Both the position numbers and the translations under genes were made by a program. Source: CAYSLC01 sp964431545 (GTDB lineage: Bacteria; Desulfobacterota; Desulfobacteria; Desulfobacterales; JAABSP01). From it: DNA of 15,544 nt. Shown here one piece after another: positions 1 to 6,477 of this stretch (positions are counted from its first letter, which is position 1; the number at the start of each line of letters is the position of its first letter). The stretch is taken from contig CAYSLC010000136.1 in assembly GCA_964431545.1 (NCBI GenBank), forward strand, positions 1 to 15,544. Reading direction: 5' to 3'. A model generated the notes under the pieces. The model did no database searches. It saw only the letters and a program-made list of their open reading frames with translations, and was not told where the DNA came from.

Positions 1-2
1 GG

Positions 3-68
3 AACCGCGACGGCCTGCCGCCGTGCGCCGACGGGGTGCTGCCGGGGCCGCCGCCCGATCTGGACTGA
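3..68 (+). CDS. 3' end of an unidentified gene (partial)
   Basis: An open frame enters from the left edge and ends at TGA (66-68), giving about 21 residues ending in PPPDLD. Nearly every codon ends in G or C, as in the confident genes of this window, and the frame closes 20 bp before the convergent PhoH gene. The tail is proline- and glycine-rich and too short to identify a family. The other two forward frames are also open here, so the call rests on codon bias and position only. Confidence 0.35.
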   Translation, partial: NRDGLPPCADGVLPGPPPDLD

Positions 69-88
69 TCGGGCCCCATACCGGCCGG

Positions 89-1282
89 CTATAGTCCCGA
101 TTTGATCACCAGGTCCGTGATGGGCCCCCGGGACCGGTCGCCCTTGAGGACGATGTGGGCGTAGATCCGGCTGCCGGTGAACTTGTTGACCACCCAGTTG
201 AGGCCGTTGTTCTCCGAATCGAGGTAGGGGTGGTCCACCTGATGGACGTCCCCCAGGCACAGGCATTTGACCCGTTCCCCCATGCGGGAGAGGAGGGCCC
301 GGCATTCGTTGCGGGTGAGGTTCTGCATCTCGTCCACGATCACCACGGCGTTTTCGATGTTCATGCCGCGGATGAACGCCAGGGGCAGCAGTTCGAAGCG
401 CTTGGGATTGAAGGCGGGCGGGTGGACGGCGGTGTCAATGAGGATCCGATTGGCGGGCCGCAACTGGTGCAGCTTCAAAATGAGATCGGAGATGTACCGG
501 GTGTAGGGCTCCATCTTCTCCATGAGCTTTCCGGGCAGATACCCCAGCTTTTTTCCGATCTCGATCATCGGCTTGATCACGTAGATTTTCTCGTGGGCCT
601 TCAGCTGCTGGGTCAGGTGGAGGGCCGCGGCCAGCGCCAGGAAGCTCTTTCCGTACCCCGCCTCGCTCTGTAGCGACACGATGGGGATCTCGGGATGGGT
701 CATCAGCTCGAAGGCGAGGTTCTGGTAGACGTTTCGGGGGGTCACGTTCCAGATCCGGTGCTGGAAGTCGATGATCCGCTCTCCGTCCGGACCGAAAAAG
801 AGCGGCTTGCGCTGTTCATTCCACATGAAGCAGTTGGCGATGATCGACTCCCGCCCCTCCACGAAGCCGGTGTGGTGGGCCGCTTCCGACTGGAAGGGAA
901 CCGATTCCCGGTAGATCTCGCTGCGGATCCCCCGCAGGCCCGCCTGGAGTCCGAAAATCTTGTCGTTGGTCACCAGAATCGGATCGGCCAGCCCGCTGTG
1001 CTGGATCTCGTCGAGGATGTGGTGATCCACCTGATTTGCGAAGGGGGCGGCGATCCGTTTGGACGACAGGACGGTGAACTGCCCCCGGTTCTCGGACAGG
1101 TTCTCGATGATCCGGCTCACCACCGGACCGTGCCGGGGCTCCTTCTTCAGCTTGTCCAGTTCCAGGAGGACGTGAAAGGGGAGATAGACATTGTTTTCGC
1201 TGCCGTTGCGCAGTTTGAACAGGGCGCAGGGGTCCTCCAGCAGCACGTTGGTGTCGAGGACGTACTCTTTGGGTATTCCCAT
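89..1282 (-). CDS. PIN-PhoH family ATPase/ribonuclease-like protein
   Basis: A 397-residue protein with an N-terminal PIN nuclease-like domain (about 1-130) and a C-terminal PhoH P-loop ATPase domain (about 165-390). The PIN part shows the opening LDTNVL (D10, N12) and later acidic positions, including the D of VTNDK. The Walker A stretch is QSEAGYGKS (residues 205-213, K212), and Walker B is VIVDE with D317 and E318. PIN-PhoH proteins are thought to couple ATP- or helicase-type activity to RNA cleavage, and PhoH is a classic PhoB-regulated gene in E. coli; no activity is shown here. The first glycine of the usual GxxGxGK[ST] loop is serine. The start is supported by GAGGTGAT about 9 bp upstream, which overlaps the stop of the preceding YibE/F gene (9-bp gap), so the two are probably translationally coupled. 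Confidence 0.9.
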   Translation of the reverse strand: MGIPKEYVLDTNVLLEDPCALFKLRNGSENNVYLPFHVLLELDKLKKEPRHGPVVSRIIENLSENRGQFTVLSSKRIAAPFANQVDHHILDEIQHSGLADPILVTNDKIFGLQAGLRGIRSEIYRESVPFQSEAAHHTGFVEGRESIIANCFMWNEQRKPLFFGPDGERIIDFQHRIWNVTPRNVYQNLAFELMTHPEIPIVSLQSEAGYGKSFLALAAALHLTQQLKAHEKIYVIKPMIEIGKKLGYLPGKLMEKMEPYTRYISDLILKLHQLRPANRILIDTAVHPPAFNPKRFELLPLAFIRGMNIENAVVIVDEMQNLTRNECRALLSRMGERVKCLCLGDVHQVDHPYLDSENNGLNWVVNKFTGSRIYAHIVLKGDRSRGPITDLVIKSGL

Positions 1283-1291
1283 GGACGGTTA

Positions 1292-2461
1292 TCACCTCGG
1301 TTGGCGGGGTTCTGTGGGGCCGGCCGACGCCGGCCGGCGGCGGGTGAAGAGCACGGCGCCCACCACCGCGGTGAAGGGGGCCACGGTCACCAGACCGAAG
1401 CTGCCCACCAGGGTCTTGAGCACCTCCGCCGCCACATAGATGAGGTTGAACTGGTTGGCCAGGGGAACCCCCTGGGCCATGAAGGCCATGAGCAGGGTGA
1501 TGAATCCCCCGGAATAGGCGAAAAGAAGGGTGGTGGTCATGGTGCCCACCACGGCCCTCCCCACCCGGAGGCCCGACCGCATCGCCTCCAGCCGGGAGAT
1601 CTCCGGCCGCCGCGTCACCACCTCGTGCATGCTCACCGAAACATCCACCGCAAGGTCCATCACCGCGCCGGAGGCGGCCACGAAGACCGCGGCGATGTAG
1701 ATCCGGGTCAGGTCCAGATGGCCGAACCCGGAGTAGAGGAGGGTTTCGGCGAAGGGGAGGACGGCGCCGTGGAGGTGGAGTTTCCGGGTGAAGTAGACGG
1801 CCAGGAGACAACCGGTCAGCACCCCCAGAAAGGCGCCCAGGAAGGCGGTCAGCCCGCGGAGGTTCCATCCCACCACCAGGAAAGTGATGGCCCCCGTCAG
1901 CCCGGCCACCACCCCCAGGGAGAGGAGCACCGGGTCGACCCCCTTGAGGGCCAAGGGGATCAGCACCTTCCAGAGGGCCATGGCGGTGAAGAGAAAGGAG
2001 AGCAGGGCCTTGGCGCCGGTCCATCCCCCGAAGGCGAGCAGCAGGAGGGCGAAGAGCCCCAGCAGCCAAAGCTCCACACCCAGCCGGTAGTGGTCCTGGG
2101 GATTGACGAAGATGATCCCGCCCTCCTTGTCGAGGGTCAGGACCACCAAGGCGATATCCCCCGGCCGGAAGATCTTGTCCAGGTCGAGACGTCCCATGAG
2201 CGGGTTCTCGGCCCGGAGGCGCCTTCCCTCGAAGGGACCGTCCAGGATCTCCAGGGTCACCTCCTGGTGTCCCTTCTTGATCATCCCCAGGATCTGAAGG
2301 TCCGAATCGTCCACCGCCGTGACCCGGCCCCGGCAGCGGAGGGCGTTTTGCGGAACCCGTTCCTCGAATCCCGTGGGCAGCAGGAACAGCAGGAGGGTGA
2401 GGGCTAAAAACGCGGCGGCCAGGATTGCATCCGGAATCCGGGCGGATTTGGAAGCTACCAT
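1292..2461 (-). CDS. YibE/F family multispanning membrane protein
   Basis: A 389-residue integral membrane protein. It begins with one hydrophobic segment (about 10-30). A soluble extracytoplasmic domain follows (about 35-125), containing the EVTLEILDGPFEG and RPGDIALV patterns typical of the YibE/F N-terminal region. Several transmembrane helices then run to the C-terminus. The signature GAVMDLAVDVSVSMHEV, followed by an MTTTLLFAYSG helix, is characteristic of the family. Function is unproven; YibE/F proteins are usually annotated as putative transporters. It is upstream of the PhoH gene in the same operon and 72 bp downstream of the first alkaline phosphatase. The chosen ATG has GAGG only about 2 bp before it, which is tight, so the true start could be a few codons downstream. 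Confidence 0.88.
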   Translation of the reverse strand: MVASKSARIPDAILAAAFLALTLLLFLLPTGFEERVPQNALRCRGRVTAVDDSDLQILGMIKKGHQEVTLEILDGPFEGRRLRAENPLMGRLDLDKIFRPGDIALVVLTLDKEGGIIFVNPQDHYRLGVELWLLGLFALLLLAFGGWTGAKALLSFLFTAMALWKVLIPLALKGVDPVLLSLGVVAGLTGAITFLVVGWNLRGLTAFLGAFLGVLTGCLLAVYFTRKLHLHGAVLPFAETLLYSGFGHLDLTRIYIAAVFVAASGAVMDLAVDVSVSMHEVVTRRPEISRLEAMRSGLRVGRAVVGTMTTTLLFAYSGGFITLLMAFMAQGVPLANQFNLIYVAAEVLKTLVGSFGLVTVAPFTAVVGAVLFTRRRPASAGPTEPRQPR

Positions 2462-2492
2462 GGCCTCGCTTCAAAAGGCGTTGGGCGGCGGA

Positions 2493-2517
2493 ACCGGCCG
2501 GATATTGCCGGGCCGGT
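2493..2517 (-). terminator. GC-rich hairpin between alkaline phosphatase 1 and YibE/F
   Basis: ACCGGCC (2493-2499) and GGCCGGT (2511-2517) form a perfect 7-bp GC stem around an 11-nt loop, in the 72-bp gap between the phosphatase stop and the YibE/F start. There is no T-tract on either side. It could be a weak attenuator, an mRNA-stabilising 3' hairpin, or a processing site that lets the two gene pairs differ in expression. It is not a canonical intrinsic terminator. Confidence 0.35.
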
Positions 2518-2533
2518 CCCGCCTGTCGGGGAT

Positions 2534-4042
2534 CTATTGTCGAGCAAGGGCATCCGTCGATGCCGCGGCGGCCATCTCATGGACCTTGGCGTCGACGCCC
2601 ATGACGGCCATGATCTTCAATGCCACATCGGTGTTGTCGTAGTAGCCGTTGAAGGCCTCCGCGCCCACCCCCATGGCCGAGGTGCCCACCGGCACCCCCG
2701 TGTGCTTGTAGGAGGTCCATCCCAGGCCGGCCTTCTGGTTCAGAATGTGGGTCAGGGTGACGGTCAGGGGATCGTATCCGCCATAGAGGAGGTAGGTCTC
2801 GGGGTTGTTCGATCTCTCCTTTTCCCCGGCCATCGATTGCTGGAAGGCCGCCCGGATCTGTTCCACCTGGTGGGGCGCCAAGACCAGGGGGTCCGCCTCC
2901 GGATCCCCCCCGAACTTGAGACCGAAGCTCTCGGTGATGTGGGGCTTCATCCCCTCAAAGTCCCCGGAATACCCTTTCACCACATCGTCGGTGAACTTCT
3001 GAAAGGAGATCTTCTGGCCGCCGAGGATGTTGAAATAGGTCTCGTACTGGGTCCCCGCGAAGCCGATGGTCAGTCCGCCGCACTCGTGGTCGCCGGTGGT
3101 GACGATGAGGGTCTTTTCCGGGTGCTTCTTTTGGAACTTCATGGCCTCCCGCACCGCTTCGTCGAAGGAGAGGGTGTTGATGATGGAAGCGGTGGCGTCA
3201 TTGGCGTGGCAGGCCCAGTCGATCTTTCCCCCCTCCACCATCAGGAAGAACCCTTGGTCGTTGTCGAGCAGTTCGATGGCCTTGGCCGTGAACTCCGGCA
3301 GCGAGATGTCCTCGGGCCGGGCGTCCATGGCGTAGGGCATGGCCTGGCTGTCCTGGAGCCAGGGGTTCCAGGCGATCACCTTGCCGTCCCCTTTTTTGAG
3401 GGCCATGAAGTCGTCCCGGTTGTCCACGAGCCGGTATCCGTTCTTCCGGGCCGCTTCCAGGGCGTCCCCGAGGGGCTTCTCCGATTTTTTCCCGGCCGGA
3501 TCCTTGAGTCCCCCGCCGCCGAAGAAATCGAATCCGCTGGCGGCCAGGGCGTGGTCGATCTCATGGTACATGCCGCGGGATTTGACGTGGGCGTAGAAGG
3601 CGGCCGGGGTGGCGTGGTCGATGGAGACGCTGGAGATGATCCCCACCTTCATCCCGCTGTCCCGCGCGATCTCGGCCACGGATTTGACCGGCTTCTGGTC
3701 CGGGGTCATGCCGATCATGCCGATGTTGGTCTTCTGCCCCGCGCCCAGGGCGGTGGCCGATGCCGCGGAACCGGTGATGAACCGGTCGGCCGCATAGGTG
3801 GTGGTGACCCCCTGGGCCGGAAAGGTATCCAGGGCCAGCCGCTGCCCGCTGTACTGCTCGGCGGCGGTCTTCTGGGGAAATCCCATGCCGTCGCCGATGA
3901 ACAGGAAGATGTACTTGGCACGGGGGCCTTCGGTGGGATTCTTTTTGGCCAGAGACGGTCGCGGCAGCAGCAGGAGGGCTGCCAAAACGACGGTCAGGGC
4001 AAGGCGGAAGGGAAGCAAAAGCCTGGGACGTTCGGTTTTCAT
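2534..4042 (-). CDS. Alkaline phosphatase 1, exported
   Basis: A 502-residue exported phosphomonoesterase of the PhoA superfamily, expected to release phosphate from organic esters in the periplasm. The N-terminus is a Sec signal peptide (basic start, hydrophobic stretch 14-26, probable cleavage near LA-KK at 32-33). Metal and catalytic residues can be followed through the family: D51 in IGDGMG, nucleophile S92 in TGSAASAT, H143 and T145 in DHATPAA, E270, D275 and H279 in VEGGKIDWACH, D318 and H319 in TGDHE, and the late His in YKHTG. H143 and W276 stand where E. coli PhoA has D153 and K328, which is usual outside enterobacteria. The residue before the nucleophile is Gly (G91) rather than the usual Asp. 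AAGGAGAT about 5 bp before the ATG sets the start. A direct-repeat element about 90 bp upstream suggests phosphate control. Confidence 0.95.
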   Translation of the reverse strand: MKTERPRLLLPFRLALTVVLAALLLLPRPSLAKKNPTEGPRAKYIFLFIGDGMGFPQKTAAEQYSGQRLALDTFPAQGVTTTYAADRFITGSAASATALGAGQKTNIGMIGMTPDQKPVKSVAEIARDSGMKVGIISSVSIDHATPAAFYAHVKSRGMYHEIDHALAASGFDFFGGGGLKDPAGKKSEKPLGDALEAARKNGYRLVDNRDDFMALKKGDGKVIAWNPWLQDSQAMPYAMDARPEDISLPEFTAKAIELLDNDQGFFLMVEGGKIDWACHANDATASIINTLSFDEAVREAMKFQKKHPEKTLIVTTGDHECGGLTIGFAGTQYETYFNILGGQKISFQKFTDDVVKGYSGDFEGMKPHITESFGLKFGGDPEADPLVLAPHQVEQIRAAFQQSMAGEKERSNNPETYLLYGGYDPLTVTLTHILNQKAGLGWTSYKHTGVPVGTSAMGVGAEAFNGYYDNTDVALKIMAVMGVDAKVHEMAAAASTDALARQ

Positions 4043-4133
4043 GGACGATCTCCTTAATTTGGGGTTAACGGTTGAACCGAAGTGCTGCGGGTCCCTTTTT
4101 ATCGTCCGGATATTTGGGATTTGTAAAGAAAAG

Positions 4134-4149
4134 ATTAGAATTGCGTTAG
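4134..4149 (-). promoter_or_regulatory. Pho-box-like direct repeat upstream of alkaline phosphatase 1
   Basis: Read on the minus strand, CTAAC (4149-4145) and CTAAT (4138-4134) are repeated with an exact 11-bp period, one helical turn, as in PhoB/PhoP binding sites. The surrounding TTAGAAT-NNN-GTTAGG on the + strand is repeated identically upstream of alkaline phosphatase 2. TTCTTTACAAA lies just downstream (4130-4120) and also recurs there. A vertical alignment of repeats plus TTTACA with a GATAAA about 18 bp on is one possible promoter reading. The regulator is inferred, not seen. Confidence 0.5.
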
Positions 4150-4208
4150 GGGGTGAGGGAGCGTTGGTTTCCCCCCTTGGGGGCGATCGGGGGGACGATC
4201 TGGGGGAT

Positions 4209-4237
4209 GCGCCCCGGCGATTGCCGGGGCGCTTTTT
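4209..4237 (+). terminator. Intrinsic terminator, + orientation
   Basis: GCGCCCCGGC (4209-4218) pairs perfectly over 10 bp with GCCGGGGCGC (4223-4232) around a GATT tetraloop, followed by TTTTT (4233-4237). This is a textbook rho-independent terminator reading rightwards. No + strand gene precedes it: the flanking genes are both on the minus strand. On the minus strand the hairpin is about 40 nt past the stop of alkaline phosphatase 2 but is followed by ATCCCCC rather than T's, so it would act there at most as a weak terminator or 3' stabiliser. Confidence 0.75.
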
Positions 4238-4274
4238 ACGGGAGGGATCGATACGGTCGACCGAACGGTGGCGG

Positions 4275-5585
4275 TTACTCCATGTACGCCTTCATGATGT
4301 CGTAGAGGTCGGTGTTGTCCATGGCCTTGGCGCAGTCGGCCGAGTTGCTCCAGATCAGCGTGTCCACGGCGGTGTGGTTGGCGCTCTCGGTGGGTTCCGC
4401 CCAGTTGCTGCCGAAGTACCCCAGGATGTCGGGCGACATCACCGGGAAGCCGTCCTCGGTGACCACCGGCTCGCCCGCCTTGTCCACAAGCTGGGCGGCG
4501 GTATCCCCGGCCAGGGAGAGGGCGCCGTAGGGACCGTCGATGATGAATCCGCCGGTCTCGTGGTCCGGCACCACGATGAGCAGGGTGTTCTGCTGGCGGC
4601 TCACGTCGGCGTTCATCCAGTCGAGGACCACCTTGACGGAATCATCGAAGTCGAGGGTCTCGTGGATCTGGTACATGATGTTCCGGTCATGGTTGGCCCA
4701 GTCGATCTGGGAGCCTTCCACCATGAGGAAGAAGCCGTCGGGGTCCTCCTCCAGGACGTCCAGGGCGGCGGCCGTCATCTGCGCGAGGGTCGGCTCCGTG
4801 GCGTCCATGGACCGTTCGTAGATGGGGGTCAGGCCGCCTTTCCGGAAAAGCCCCAGAAGCTTCTGCGCGTTTCCGGCGGTGCCGCTGAGTTCGTCCCGTG
4901 TGGTCACGTAGGCGTACCCCATGTCCACGGCCTGCTGGATCAGCCCTTGGTTGTAGGTGTCGTCGGTTTCGGCGAGCATGCAGGAACTCCGGTTGGTGGC
5001 GACGCCGCCCCCCAGCAGAACGTCGATGCCGTGATCCAGAAACTGGCTGAAGATCTCGGACTCACATTTCCGGTTGTGGACGTGGGCCCCCCAGACCGCC
5101 GGGGTGGCGTGGGTGATGTCGGAGGTGGCCACCAGACCCGTGGCCATCCCCCGGTCCTGGGCCACTTCCAGGATGGTCTTCTGGTACTTCCGGGTCCCGT
5201 CGCAGACGCCGTCTTCGTCGTCGTCGATGCAGGAGATCTCCCCGTTGTTGAACTTGTCCCCGCTGGCCCAGGCCGAGGCGGCGGCGGCCGAGTCGGTCAC
5301 GGTGCTGTTCTTGGAGTGGGTCCGCTGGTACCCGATGAAGGGGAGCTGTTCGAATGTCAGGGACGCGCCGTTGGGGCCGTTCTGGTAGATCCGGGCCGCG
5401 GTGACGTTGGACAGTCCCATGCCGTCGGGCACCATGAAGATGACGTTCTTCGGGGCGTCGGCGTTGGCCGTCTGGCTGTCGATGGCCTCGGAATCGTCGC
5501 ACCCGTTGACGAGCATCATGCAGGCCATGAGGACCGTGCCCGCCAGGAGAAGGTTGTTGATACTGTTCGCTGAATTCCGTCTCAT
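4275..5585 (-). CDS. Alkaline phosphatase 2, predicted lipoprotein
   Basis: A 436-residue PhoA-superfamily enzyme with a lipoprotein signal peptide: a hydrophobic stretch (12-26) then LVNGC with C29 as the lipidated cysteine, followed by DD. In E. coli, Asp at +2 favours inner-membrane retention. Active-site residues are D54 (PDGMG), S99 in TDSAAAAS, H159 and T161 (THATPA), E290, D295 and H299 (VEGSQIDWANH), D341 and H342 (VPDHE) and H404 (NHTAVD). Between the nucleophile and the next metal motif is an acidic insert DDDEDGVCD (121-129) with nearby C119 and C128, resembling a calcium-binding loop. The in-frame ATG at 5657 is less likely than 5585, which has AGGAGGAAG about 7 bp upstream and gives an intact signal peptide. 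The protein is clearly divergent from alkaline phosphatase 1, so this is not a recent duplication. Confidence 0.93.
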   Translation of the reverse strand: MRRNSANSINNLLLAGTVLMACMMLVNGCDDSEAIDSQTANADAPKNVIFMVPDGMGLSNVTAARIYQNGPNGASLTFEQLPFIGYQRTHSKNSTVTDSAAAASAWASGDKFNNGEISCIDDDEDGVCDGTRKYQKTILEVAQDRGMATGLVATSDITHATPAVWGAHVHNRKCESEIFSQFLDHGIDVLLGGGVATNRSSCMLAETDDTYNQGLIQQAVDMGYAYVTTRDELSGTAGNAQKLLGLFRKGGLTPIYERSMDATEPTLAQMTAAALDVLEEDPDGFFLMVEGSQIDWANHDRNIMYQIHETLDFDDSVKVVLDWMNADVSRQQNTLLIVVPDHETGGFIIDGPYGALSLAGDTAAQLVDKAGEPVVTEDGFPVMSPDILGYFGSNWAEPTESANHTAVDTLIWSNSADCAKAMDNTDLYDIMKAYME

Positions 5586-5703
5586 TCTCTGTCTTCCTCC
5601 TTCTTTCTTTCTGTTTTTGCCGTTTTGGTTGGGGTAAAGTGCGGGTTGCCCGTACAACCCTCGTCACAAGGGCGGATGGATAGATGGTTTCCGTTTGTAA
5701 AGA

Positions 5704-5730
5704 ATTACGATACGGTTAGAATCTGGTTAG
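5704..5730 (-). promoter_or_regulatory. Pho-box-like direct repeats upstream of alkaline phosphatase 2
   Basis: On the minus strand, CTAAC (5730-5726), CTAAC (5719-5715) and a weaker GTAAT (5708-5704) are spaced exactly 11 bp apart. The + strand core TTAGAAT-CTG-GTTAGG matches the element upstream of alkaline phosphatase 1 at 13 of 16 positions. TTTGTAAAGAA (5694-5704) also recurs at 4120-4130. The element lies about 120-145 bp before the gene start. The repeat period and the downstream phosphatase point to PhoB-type control; no clear -10 was placed. Confidence 0.5.
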
Positions 5731-5754
5731 GCCCGCCGGCATCGAAGTCGAACA

Positions 5755-5766
5755 CCTGAAATCAGG
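5755..5766. repeat. Inverted repeat and A/T tract in the divergent promoter region
   Basis: The 307-bp region between alkaline phosphatase 2 and the + strand operon holds the only long AT-rich stretch in the window. CCTGA-AA-TCAGG (5755-5766) is a 12-bp perfect palindrome lying between the two Pho-box-like elements. It is followed by AAAAAAATTTTT (5774-5785), which should bend DNA or act as an UP element for the rightward promoter. The palindrome could be an operator for a dimeric regulator; no regulator can be named. Confidence 0.35.
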
Positions 5767-5791
5767 GGCGGTTAAAAAAATTTTTCCGGCC

Positions 5792-5823
5792 CTAACGAAA
5801 CCATAACAATCGCGAGCTATAAG
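5792..5823 (+). promoter_or_regulatory. Predicted Pho-type promoter of the GAK operon
   Basis: CTAAC (5792-5796) and ATAAC (5803-5807) form a direct repeat with 11-bp period. Exactly 10 bp separate the second unit from TATAAG (5818-5823), a good -10 hexamer, with no -35 of its own. This matches the layout of E. coli phoA, where the second half-box is followed by 10 bp and then the -10. An A/T tract lies immediately upstream. The transcript would start near 5830, giving a leader of about 60 nt before the first gene at 5894. Confidence 0.55.
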
Positions 5824-5893
5824 TACGGCTTTCGGGATTTCCGGAAGGGGCGATCGCTTACCCCGGTAATCGGACAGACACGAAGGATATGAA

Positions 5894-6457
5894 ATGGGTA
5901 AGAAGAAGCGGAATCGAAAACATGAGTGGCGGTTGACCCGGGCCGAGACGGCCGGGCTGCTGCGGGAGTTCGCCGATCAGATCGACCCCGAGGGGACCGG
6001 CAAAGGCCCCGGCGACCTGCCGGATCTGAAGGGATTCCGGAAGGTGAAGCTCGATCTGAGGCGCAAGTGGCTCAAGGTGGCGGTGAAACTCAAGGCGGAA
6101 GGGACCGGCCCCGCCGGATCCGGGTCCCCCGGGGCCGGCGGCGGGCCGGACCCCAGGCCCGAGGGGAAAAAGGCCGAATACAAAATTTTGAAGAAGCGGA
6201 TGAAGAAGACCTTCAAATCGATCTCCGAGGCCCTGGAAGCGGGGCGTTTGCCCGAATCCGGGGTCGTCTCCTCGTTTTTGTCCGATTCCCGTCTGATGGT
6301 CGGTTTTCCGGGGTACGGCGACGCCTTCTATGAGCCGTACCGCGCCGCATGCCGGGCTTTCGGATCGGCCTGCGAGGCCGAGGATCTCGAGGCGGTCCGG
6401 AAGGCCTATGCGGATCTCGACCGTCTCAAATCCCAGTGCCACGACGATTACAAGTGA
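5894..6457 (+). CDS. GAK system XXXCH-domain protein
   Basis: A 187-residue, very basic and soluble protein that opens the operon. The N-terminal part (about 1-80) has the pattern ELR/LLREFADQI plus LKGFRKVKLDLRRKWLKVAVKLKAE, a short helix and amphipathic strands. A Gly/Pro-rich linker (about 84-102) joins it to a helical C-terminal domain (about 105-187). The protein ends in KSQCHDDYK, with C182 and H183 forming the Cys-His pair that gives the XXXCH family its name. No enzymatic motif is visible. In GAK cassettes this family sits with an ATP-grasp enzyme and kinases, so it may be a substrate or carrier rather than an enzyme (inference). AAGGA about 8 bp before the ATG supports the start. No signal peptide or membrane segment, so it is cytoplasmic. 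Confidence 0.8.
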   Translation: MGKKKRNRKHEWRLTRAETAGLLREFADQIDPEGTGKGPGDLPDLKGFRKVKLDLRRKWLKVAVKLKAEGTGPAGSGSPGAGGGPDPRPEGKKAEYKILKKRMKKTFKSISEALEAGRLPESGVVSSFLSDSRLMVGFPGYGDAFYEPYRAACRAFGSACEAEDLEAVRKAYADLDRLKSQCHDDYK

Positions 6458-6477
6458 TTGACGGGAGAGGGGGAGAG

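Noticed and set aside
695..2407. A 570-codon + strand frame opposite PhoH and YibE/F
   Set aside because: Antisense shadow: the product is His/Gly/Gln/Glu/Pro-rich with no recognisable motif, while the minus-strand genes show clear family signatures.
816..2474. A 552-codon minus frame overlapping YibE/F and PhoH in another frame
   Set aside because: It is Gly/Arg/Pro-rich and spans two real genes in a shifted frame, so it is a GC-driven artefact.
2537..5573. Long + strand frames opposite both alkaline phosphatases (2537-4057 and 3798-5573)
   Set aside because: Both phosphatases have complete active sites and signal peptides on the minus strand. The antisense products are low-complexity.
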